Below are positions 27,701-39,700 of a stretch of DNA of 64,000 nt, piece by piece. Origin of the DNA: Atriophallophorus winterbourni (lineage: Eukaryota; Platyhelminthes; Trematoda; Plagiorchiida; Microphallidae). The position numbers and the translations under genes are program-made. The notes beneath the pieces were generated by a model that saw only the letters and a program-made list of their open reading frames with translations, was not told the DNA's origin and did not search any database. Position 1 is the stretch's first letter, and every line of letters begins with the position of its first letter. The stretch lies in assembly GCA_013407085.1 (NCBI GenBank), contig JACCGJ010005102.1, positions 60,116 through 124,115 on the forward strand, written 5' to 3'.

Positions 27701-30700
27701 TATTAAAGGACTTTAAAGCGTACAAGTTTGTATTCATTTGTGTTTCATTCAAAACGATGATATGTGTTCAAATACTGCCCTTGGCTGCTGAACGCAGATC
27801 ACGATACCGACATGCAACTGACGCCGATTGACCGAGTATTGCCAATCACTGGAAGCGCTGCGGGAGAGATTGTCATCCGCGAATCGAAGTGTTTAATCAT
27901 TCTGAAAGCTTCGGAGCATAAAGCCATCATGCGCTTGTGATGAACATCCATGGTGGACATCGACCGAAGGAGAAAAAATGATATGTATTCACGCACTAGG
28001 CTATTTCAGACGCATCAGAACCATGTTAAAACTGATCCCCTTTTAAAATTTATCTCGTCCATCAATCATTCACGTTTGCATGCATTTCCGTCAAACACAC
28101 AAACACCCCACGAGCGGTTTCGTGCTGTTTACACTCATCGGGTAGGGACAGTACCACCAACATCTGGTATTCTTGTTTATCTGGTTGATGTTATATGTAA
28201 ATTTTTCACGAATATTTTTTCGATATTTTTGCTTGCTTTGATGTGCAGGTTCGAAGTGTTTTCAAAACCTTGTTAGTCATTAGATTCTAGACTAAGAGCA
28301 AGAAATAAGGTATAATGAACCCGTTTATTCTATTTTTGGATCCTCTTCCTTCTTCGGGCATAATCACGTTGGTTGGACATGAAATTTGAAAGAAAATTAA
28401 AAATAATGCTTTCATGATCACTATTCAACTGGCTAAGTTCAGGTTTCTAAATCTTTGATGAAAATCGTCTGATTCAAAGTGATTCAAAGTTGTAATGGTC
28501 TAAAAAGCATTCAGCTTAACACTAACCATAGGATGGAGTTATGAGGTATATATATTAAAAAAGAAGAACAGGGAAACTCATGTAGTATAAATCGTATCAA
28601 AATTTGGGTTTTCTCTCAAGTATTTGTCTAAATTAGCTATAAAAATATCCAGGTTGGCTGAGTGTGTAACAGTAGAGCAGAGGGTGTTCCATGTGAAACT
28701 TACACATACAGAATACGAATATCTTCGACAGTTCAGTCTTGAAGTGGGAATAATCACTGTAAGTTCATGTTTCCGACTGGCACAGGGTGGTGAGCGTGTG
28801 AAAAAATTGGACAAGGGATGGTTAGGGACGTGCATAATGTTGTACAACAGTATGAGGTCACCTCTTAGTCGACGACAGCGAAAGTCGAAAAGACGGAGAC
28901 TCCTCAAACGTTCTTCATATGGTTTAGCAACTCGTCTGTATACTAGCATTGTGGTTCGGTGGTAAATACGCTGCAGAAGATTGATGTCTTTCTTAATCCA
29001 GGTGACCAAACCTGATATTCAAGGTGTGAACTTGTAAGCCACTGTTGCATAAGGCTGGCATGACCAACCTGTTCAATCACATGACCACACACATGAGGAT
29101 AGGGTGAAACACATATCGTTGAACGAAAATGGCATGCAGATCGTGATTTTACCACCCTTACAAGCTGAGTGCAAATAGCACGAAACAGGTCGTGGTGTGT
29201 GTGTGTGATGAAAGACATGCCAATGCGGATTTTATTGTCTGTTAATAGCTGATATTCAGGATATCATGCAGACACTGGATAAAGGACACTTATCGACTGC
29301 TTTGAGTTCGGAGGCAATTGATTCTTCTCCTACTTCTATATAGTCACAGAAAATGTGCTACTTATGAGATTTTATGGTCATTAGACGTAAATGCATGATT
29401 GACTTCGGCGTACGGGATGAGATTGATAAAGTGAAACGTCGAATGTTGACTCGTGTGATCTTTGAACATTTTAACCTAACTGTCGTTGCTCAAAGATGCT
29501 CAAGTACAGAATAACAAAGTGATTCCCGTTCAAGTGTTCAAGCGATTGTGTTGCTCATATGCCCGCACACAATCGACAGCCTGTTACCTGATAATTGCCG
29601 TCATCTGTTAGATACAGTAAAAATTAGGTTTATTGAGTCTAGAAGCAGTGAAGAAATGGGAACAGTTACATTGTATTCTCGGTGTTTGGATTTCCGAAAA
29701 TGACGGCATGCAGTAAAAAACCGAGGGATTTAAACAACACAATACATTGCCCGATCATGAGCTTTTCGTGGGCTTAACTAAGAATTACTCGGCGAGCCTT
29801 TGGTTCTATGGAAGCAATCAACTTAACGATGGCTTCAAATTATAACTCATCACCAAATTTTCTACTGTTTCAAGTCTTATTGCACATCGTCGAAATCTAT
29901 TTAGCGGATGGCACTAAGAATCCAAAATCGGCCGGGGCGTGTAAGAGAATTGAGACAAACTACAAATCAGCGTTACAATACGAAAACTTGTTACATAAAA
30001 GCTCATTTGCATGCATCTCCATCACACACACTTGTTATTTCCATTGGTTGACTTAAATTAACTGAGTACATCGGTCAACCAAAGTTTGGCGGTGCCGCAT
30101 TCTCACTGTTTCAAGTGTTCCTGAAACTAATCTTACTGTCTCCACCTGATGACTGCAAATAGCCAGAAACCGTTTGAAAGTGCAAGTAAGTACAGAGGAT
30201 GTGAGCACTACTGAAACTGAACCTGACCTTACTGTCTCCAGTTGATGACGGCAAACAGCAAGAAACCGGTAGTGGTGTTTAAGTGATGGGGATGTGAGCA
30301 TCACAATACATTTGTCGTTGATTAACTTCTATTTTTCTGTCAGCGTTATGCTAAAACGTGTCGACTCATTTCTTCTCACGTTACTGTTCTTCATCCAATC
30401 AGGTTTGGAGAAATACGGCGATTGGACAAAAAACAACAGTGCTGTTGGTCGTGTGAACCTTGTGCGCCCAATCAGCGTGTAGTGAACTTGACTCACTGTG
30501 AAGATTGCGGGTTCAAAAGTTGGCCGACCGAGAACCGAACCAGTTGTGAGCTATTGGAGGTGAGCTTCGCTCATCAGTGATCGATTTTAGTACGCGCTTC
30601 TTACGTCGATCGATTTTCAGCAGCAATAACTACATTTCATGGACATATTTTTGGCACTCCATTCGAAAAGAATCATTGAGAGAAAACAAAATGTGAAAAA

Positions 30701-33700
30701 GATGCTGAATGCTAATTTAATATTTGCTACTGTATAAAACAAATTATAACGGCAATCAACAATTGTTGCGTATTTAAAAAAGCCACAAACCTGGCGTCCG
30801 GACATGCTAGAGATGGTAGGAGTCAAAGAAGAAGAATGGCTTGCTTTATCAAAAACTATCCAAGAACGAATAATCTCAAATTATCATATCACCTAGATAC
30901 TTTAGACATAAACTGTTTAAGAGTAGATATTTTAAAGGACTGCGGCTGGCTCTACGAGTGGACTAACCGCGTAATTTATATTATGTAATTCAAACTAATT
31001 CAAAGTTTTAATGGTCCAAAAGCAAATACTTTACAATAACCATAGACTAAAAATATAAGGAATGTATAAAAACAACACAAATCGTTTATGAATACGGAAA
31101 GCCAGCTTATGTGTTTAGGTGCAAGGTTGGATTTGGTCAACATATACTTGTCAAGTTCTTGAACACGTTCAGGCTTGATGCACAAATAAAATGTGGAACA
31201 GAGAGTTCCATATAAAACAAACTCGGACAGCAAAGAAGAACCCTCAACAATTTGATCTACAGTAAGGAATAATTATCTTGTAGCCATGAGATCTGCTACC
31301 ACGTACTTCCTGACGATGAAACAGGTGTTCAAGTGGGTGATACACTGTATGCAGAATGTTGAACAACAGGATCAAGTCATCCCTGTCGCAACGGTACGAA
31401 AAGTCAAACATGATCTGAGTTGCAATCCTCTCCCCGTATGGCCTATTGTATAGTCCGGTCACCAGTTTCGTAGCGCGGTGGTATACGCGTTGCAGCAAGG
31501 TCAAGTCCTTTTGAAACCATGGGGACCATGCTTGAACAGCGTACTCCATTGTTAGCGTGCGGGAGTATCTGTATTGTGAAAATACCGAAGATCCTTCTGA
31601 ATAGTGCTAAGCTTCAGCAGGACTTTTTGTATAACACAGAACACTGCCGTAAAGACTTCATATCAAGTGTAGCACACATGACACATTTGACTTATGTTCA
31701 AACGTTCCACACGGGATTTGTTTCATTATCCCCACTCTAGGGTGAAGAACAACGCATTGATTGCTAGATAGAAACAACTGTCTCTACACCATGCGAACAT
31801 TGTAACAGTGTAGCATTGGACTAAATGCCTGTGCAATAGACCAGGAATGGGTGTGAGTGTGATGTTATCGAGTGGAGCAAAGTTTGTTTTTAACAATTTT
31901 CAAGACGTCACCATAGATAACCAAACTAGCATATGAAATGACCCATAATGCTCACAATCTTTTTAAAAATGTGAGATATGAAAGATGAGATGAAATTCTA
32001 GAGAAGGCATGGCAAGTTTGATTGGATGATGTAAAACTGCCCAAGAGAAGAAAATGTCACCCATTCGACTAAATATTAGTTATGCCACCGTATCCAATTA
32101 TTTTATATCTGTGTTCATACACTTTCAAGAACAAAATTTCAAATCTGAATATGATTATAATAGCTGTCACAACATCTTTCCTTTTTGTACTGTCGTTATA
32201 TTTTTAACATATTAATAATACTGAAATATTTGTAACTTTCAGAAACTGGAAACCGTTTAGTTCGCAGAAGTAATGGTAAATGCTCCAAGCGTAAAGCTTA
32301 TGGATTAATGAGATTGTTGCTGAATTGGATAAGCGACTATCGTACTGATAGACACGTCAAACTTTGCGTGGGTATTACATGGTTAAAGTTCTACAAGGCT
32401 ATGTGCTTAAACATCTATTCTCTGGAATATTCAATACATATGTGCGAACTCTTATGAAATATTCAATCTGACCCCGGTTACCAAGGTCGTTAAAGAACAT
32501 TGAACTCAAGGACAGGATACATCTTCGTACAACCAAGTTCGTTGCGTGTCACAAGAATTCCCAAATCAACGCGCGGAAATTTAAAATCGAAATGCAAGGT
32601 CATACGCAAAGTGATTCAAAGTTGTAATGGTCTAAAAAGCATTTAGCTTAACAATAACCATAGGATGGAGTTATGAGGTATATACAATAAAAAAGAAGAA
32701 GAACAGGGAAATTCATGTAGTGTAAATCGTATCAAAATTTGGGTTGTCTCTCAAGTATTTGTCCAAATTGGCTTTAAAAATATCCAGGTTGGCTGAGTGT
32801 GTAACAGTGGAGGGGAGGGTGTTCCATGTGAAACTTACACGTACAGCATACAAATATCTTCGACAGTTCAGTCTTGAAGTGGGAATAAGCACTGAAAGTT
32901 CATGTTTCCGACTGGCACGGGGTGGCGAGCGTGTGAAAAGTTTGGACAAGGGATGGTTAGGGGCGTGCATAATATTGTACATCAGTATGAGGTCACCTCT
33001 TAGTCGACGACAGCGAAAGTCGAAAAGATTGAGACTCCTCAAACGTTCTTCATATAGTTTAGCAGCTAGTCCGGGTACAAGCTTTGTGGTTCGGTGGTAA
33101 ATACGCTGCAGAAGATTGATGTCTTTCTGAATCCAGGGTGACCAAGCCTGAACAGCGTACTCCATCGCTGGTCTCAGATAGGTGTTCATGATACGGGGTA
33201 CTGACTGATTGGAGAATCTGCCGAAAATTCGTCTCAATAACGCCAATACTTGTGACGCCTTTTTGTAATCCGCTTTGCACTGCAGTGAAGTCTTCAGACT
33301 TGAACTGGTCCAAACACCCAAATCCTTCTCTTCAGTTGTCCAGAGTAGTTGGTGGGACCCAAGAGTGTAGTTGTAATTCACGGTCTTTCCAATGTTTAAC
33401 ACCTTGCACTTTTGGAAGTTGAGGGTTAGATTGGAGTAACATCACGTTGGCGGTTGAAAATTCTCGTAATTAAAGCATACTCTTAATCATTTATAAAATC
33501 CCAAGGCATTTATATACGCAAACATTCAAAAGCATCGACCATTCAAACATTATCGCTTCAATAGCTGTTGCGCTTTTTTCGTTAATGATCTATTTCACTT
33601 GGGAAATATCATACGCTCCGAATCAGTAGAGGTTTTTACTTGGAAGCTCGGTGAATACATGACATACCATGCACTGTATCCATCACCTCGCGAAAGTTGT

Positions 33701-36700
33701 TATGCCTTAAATCCATATTCATCATTATCTCATCTATTCTGTTAAACTGATTGGCTTTTCGACCATAACGTTTCTGAGTTCAGAGTAAAAGCATTCTTAT
33801 CGGAATAATAACATGTGTTAGTTTTGAAGTTGACGCGTTGGATATAATATCCCAGTCATCATAAGTTGAATAATCTGGATTAAATTGATTGAATTATTGT
33901 ATAATTCATGTGCATGCATTCCATCACACAAACACACCCCACGACCTGTTTCGTGCATTTTGCACTCATCAGGTAGGTAAAGTAGGATCAGGATCCGCAT
34001 GCTTTCGAAACAGTGGAAGAAAGGTCAACAAGTTGTGCTTGTATGCCACTGTTGGATACGGCTAGTACGACCAACCTGTTCTATCACATAAGCCCACACT
34101 CATGTAGACAGGGTTTAAACCCATGACGATGAACGAAAAAGCTCATTTGCATGTATTTCCATCAAACACACACCCCACGACCGGTTTCGTGCTCATATGA
34201 TTGAACAGGTTGGTCGTACCAGCCTTATCCAACAGTGGCATACAAGCATAATTGTTTTTCACACTCTCGCACTCATATTTCACAACCGGTTTATGACTGT
34301 TTGTCGTCATCATGTGGAACAGCAAGTTTAGTTACATCGAGATTTGGAACAGTGAAAAAAGTGGTAACAAATTGAACTTGGAAGCCATTGTTAAATATAG
34401 TTAGTACAACGAACCACGATGTTCAAAAACTTATACTTTGCTTAGAAACCACCAATATACAATGTTGCTCATTATTCCACCATTATTTTCAGCTGCATTA
34501 CATCGTCATCTCCACCTGGTACGCCATCGTCCCCATGACCTTTAGCAGTGTCGGCATCTGCATTACAATCGCCGTGATTGTCACGTGGCGTCTTTACTCC
34601 GAGACCCCGATCGTGCGGGCCACCGGTCGGGAACTGGCCTACGTCCAATTATCCGGGTGTCTCGTTTGTTTCTGTGTGCCATTCATACTTCTTGCCACGC
34701 CATCGATATTCACGTGTTCGTTGCAACGAATCCTCATCGGTCTGGGGTTCGCGATGATGTATGCATCTTTGTTGACCAAGACCAATCGCATCGCCCGCAT
34801 ATTTGATGCTGCCAAACGCACTGCGCGACGCCCGGTATTCATTTCTCCAAGGTCACAGCTGGTCATTGCCGGGGCTTTGATCACGTTACAATTAGCGTTG
34901 TCCGCAATCTGGTTCGGGTTTGACACTCCCGACACGAGAATCGACGCCGTCAAGCCGGATTATCTGGTGATACGATGCGCGATGAAAGACAAGAGCTTTC
35001 TCATCTCCTTGGCATACAACGTGGTTTTGATTGTGGTTTGTACAGCGTACGCAGTGAAGACTCGTCAAATCCCGGAGAACTTCAACGAGTCCAAGTTTAT
35101 CGGTTTCGCAATGTACACGACATGTATTATTTGGCTCGCGTTCTTGCCGATGTATTACGCCACGATGAATAACCATGAGGTGGGTCAATTAATGCTCAAC
35201 TGCTTAAAAGGATATAGTTTTTCCTTATGGCTTGAAGCGTCCAGTTTAAACTGGTAATCCTTTTGGCTACTGAACCTAGATTACGCCTACAACTTACAGA
35301 CGCGCCGATCGAAAGAGTACTGCGTTTTTTCATGAATGCTGTGGGAGAGATTGTAACTCTTGAATTGGAACGCTTAGTCACTGATTAGCCAACAATATTA
35401 AACGTAAAGTTCGAGTATTAAAATAAAGAATGTTGCTGGCCTCCTTTGGTAGATGTCGACTATGGATGTACATTACAATCGAATGCCAGTTTCATGCACC
35501 ACAGTGTTACATATGACAAAACAGTTCGATTCAGACGAAACAATCTCTCCCGTAGCGCTCAAAGAGATGAAAAGTAACCAGGCGATCGGCTGCATTTGCG
35601 CACGCAGAGAGTGACCTGCGTTCCGCATCCGAGAGGAGTATCTGTTCTTCCCAAGCTAGTAGATGATACTTCACACAGAGTGGTTAAAATCAAGTTCTTC
35701 CGAACTCGTAAGGTCAATGTCAAAAGCATTCATTGATTTTTGGTGAACGTCTTTTTACCGCAAGTATTGTCTGACCAATAGTCGACTTCCGGAAATCGAC
35801 CGTAAGTAAAGTAGATGCTTTTGAATACGAAGATTTTCAATTTGTGTACACATAACCCTGCCAGCGTGAGCAACGATGTCGTAGTAAACTGAACATTCTC
35901 CGTGGATCAGCTTTAGTAACCAATCCAGGGTTCGTTACTTTGTCCATCCATCATATGTACAAGAGGCGACAGATGCACCTTCAATGAAAAGCATTCAGCA
36001 TATGTTCAGGTCTTGTGTGGATGACCCAAGTTTCACTGTTGAACAGTTAAACATTCAGTAAATGAAAGAATAATCTTGAGAATTTTCCGTTTCGAGCGTT
36101 GAGCACTTTATCCTTTCAAATTTATTGCTTTCCAAATTGCGTTCAAATTCCGAAGGATATCAGTGCGAGTCGGTATATTCGGTAAACCGTTATCTGGTAC
36201 CACGAGATCTATTCCTCCATTTCGTGCCATGGGGTCTCAAGGATGCAATTTCATTAACGCGTTTTTAATTGTTTGTAACCCAACTCTTGAAAACTGCATT
36301 TATTCTTTGATTATTGCAGAAAAAGTATATTAAAATCCTTTTTATCCTACACGTAATAAACAGCGAAAAAATCTATATAGCTAATGAGAAAATGAACGCT
36401 GAATCGTTAAACATTTCTTAAAAATATAAAATTTTCAGAAGTAAGCTCTGGTGAATAGCGGTATTCCGTGGTCCAGGCTTGCCAAACACAATATTTCTCC
36501 GTGTTTTCCTTCGAACGTGATCACATTTAGCACTTAAAATATAATCATCACTACCAAGCGCGTTTTCGATAAACAGTAAACATCAATAGATAGACTATCT
36601 AAGGTAAAAGCCAATGCAGATTGCTGACATATCTGTCTGAGGGTTCTGATATTCATAGCTCCGATGTGAGAAGATGCCCGTGGTTTCAAAAAGTGATCTA

Positions 36701-39700
36701 AAAATTCGCGAATTCAATTCAATTTAATGGTCTAAAAGCACATACTTACAAAACCCACAGAATAATATGCCGATTACAAATAAACATATGTAGTAAAAGG
36801 GTTTGTTTGCTACTGATTGTTCAGGAATCACGTAAAAATACATAGAGCAGAAATTGTTTTCACCCGGTTTTTGATAGGGTAAATTTTATAGTTTACTGGA
36901 TTGCATTGGTTCAAAGCTTATGATGCAGAATATATTGTTTCAATGTTTGGATGTTTGACATGAAGTTGTCCCAAGTTCGATTTGAATATATCCAAGTTGG
37001 GTGAATGTCAACGTTCGGGGTAGGGAGTTTCCAATGTAAAACAACACGTACAGAATAAAAAAATACCTTCGCAGTTTCGCCCTCGATCGGGAATAAGTAC
37101 TGTATAGTTATGACTCCGGCTCTTGTTTTCGTGGTGGTATTCGTGGTGAATAGTTGATTCAGGGGATGGTTTGTGTGGTATGCAGATATGAACATAAGGA
37201 TCAAGTTCGCCTCTTAAGACGGCGGTTAGCGAAGTCGAAGAGATTGAGGCTTGTAATCCGATCTTCGAATAGAGGATATTCCGACATGTTCAGCGCGGTC
37301 TTTTATAAGGCTGTAATTGACAGACATAGAGTTGTTAGTAGAGGATGGGGGAGGGGAATGGTCAGAAATAGTTTGAACAGGAGGGCCAGCAATAGCTTGT
37401 TTTCGCTTACCCGCCCCTCTGTATGCAGCAGGTAAAGCAACCACCCATGTTTATACGTGAGTTACGGCCGATGCACTATGGAATTGGGTTTTGTATTTAG
37501 ATTCATGTTGTTTGGCGGTTGAGATACTGCCATGTCGCCCATGCCTAGAAGGAGAACAATTAGGATTCTCGCCCAAAGCCGTTGGCTAAAAAACATGACC
37601 AATAAGGCGCGTTGAGCTGAGCTCTATACAGTGGCCTTCCGGATATGAGTGGCTCTGAAGGTGCCCTGAGAGCACACCCAACATAGTACAATTGGTCATG
37701 GAGGTACACAAAACCATCGCACCACGTTAAAGTTCATTCACAGGGAATGCTTTATGTTAAAAGGATTTCAATATTCAAGTTCGCTAGAACCTGTAAAGTC
37801 GATTAAAATCAAATCCCTTCTAAACGAAAGCAAATGCCTTTAAAACACTATCACAATCTTACAAACTGATAGCTTGCTTATTTTTCGATCTGACAATATA
37901 GTATCAGTGGCATCTTATATTATTGATTCTGTTCCGATTTTTAAATAATGTATCAAGCTACATCACTGTGTGCAAGAATAATATGCAACTGGTGGCAAAT
38001 AGATGAACAGAGGTTATTTTTTCTACTTCCGCATTGGAAGTTTCCTCGGGCAACCTCATCCAACAGAAGCTTCAACGTTCAAGCTACCGATACAATGCTG
38101 TTTCAAAGCATGTGAAACCCTAGTGTACCATACGAAACCGGTCGTTGTGTGTGACAGAGAGGATTGGAATGTTTTGTTCAAGCATTCACACGTGCATTGG
38201 GATTTTCACGCCAGTAACGAATTAAGGCTTATGGTTCAGAACTCAAGCTAATTCAAGGTAATTCAAGGTTTTTAATGGTCTAAAAAGCAACAAGCTTAAC
38301 AACAACCATAGGATGGTAAAAATTGAAATTTAAGTGTATAAACAATATAAGAACATAGATTAAACAGTATTTAAGTGTTCTGGAAACGAATAATGCAATA
38401 AAAATTCGTCTAATTTCGTTTTAAAGTCATGCAAGCTAGTGGCGTGAGCAACGGTTGAAGGTAAACTGTTCCAAGTAAAACAGACACGGACAGAGTAAAA
38501 ATACGTTCTACAGTTTAGGCGGGAATGGGGTACGACCAGCACATATTCATGGGTCCGATAATTCCTCGTATCCCTTCGCGTGAATAAATCCTGTACGGGA
38601 TGGTTCGGGGTATGGAATGTTTTGTAATGTAAGATAAGGTCTCCTCTGATTCGTCGATAGGGAAAATCGAACAGATTCAGTTGAGCTATCCTTTCTTTAT
38701 ATGGTTTGTTTCGGATGCTGAGAACTTTTGTTGAGCGGTGATAGATTCGCTGCATAAGTTCCACATCCCTCTTGAGCCACGGAGACCATGACTGCACACC
38801 GGATTCCATGACTGGTCTCAAGTATGTATTCATGATCCTTGGGAATATCTTGGGCGAAAATTTCCCAATTATACTTTTGAGTAGATTTAGAACACGTGTT
38901 ACTTTTTTAAAGGCACTGTTAGTTTGAAGTGATGTTTTTAAACTGGAAAAGCAGTGAGCTTAACAATAACCATAAAATGACGAGGTATATCGAGCAACAA
39001 TATAACATCTCTCAAAAATCAATAGGGACAGTCACATACCGCATGGTTCGTCATATACTCATCCAGTATAGAAGCGAAAACCGCAACAGATTTCGAGCGT
39101 GTGATTTCTTCAGGCAAAAAGTTCCATGTGAAACAAATTCTTACTGTGAGAAAATTTTGACGAATATCCAATCGAGAATGCGGAATGCTTAAACCCTTTG
39201 GATGTTTTGTGTTCGAGTAAGGCCATTGGGCTTTAGCAAGTGTTTAAGGGGATGTTTCTCAGTATGCAAGGTTTTGAATGCCAACAAGTTGTGCTTGTAT
39301 GTCACTGGTGGATAAGGTTGGTACGACCAACATGTTCAGACAACCTGCACAACTAATCTTTGCTAATCTAGGATAACCGTGTATAAATGTTGGCCAATCG
39401 GAGTCACAGATTTCCTCACCACTTTCTTATTTGCTATTTTAGAATCTGCCAACTTTCTGTTTAAAGCCCCTTTGAACGTAGGACATTAAACTTCACACAT
39501 TTGTACAATATAACTTGAAAAGAACACTAAAGACGGTTGATATAATAATGTATCATTTGGTACTAAGGAGTATAAGAATCCAATTAACATGGAACTGAAA
39601 TACCTTTGCACCAAAGGGTCGGAATTATTCCGTATTTTAGCTGTACTTTATTTTGATGCATTATCGTAAATTTTTTAAATCAAGCGGTTTTGATGTAGCA

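Noticed and set aside
34388..34492. Extension of the mGluR membrane exon to an upstream in-frame start
   Set aside because: The 35 extra codons do not look like the family and lie downstream of degenerate hammerhead repeats. A strong acceptor and the phase of the cysteine-rich exon set the boundary at 34493.
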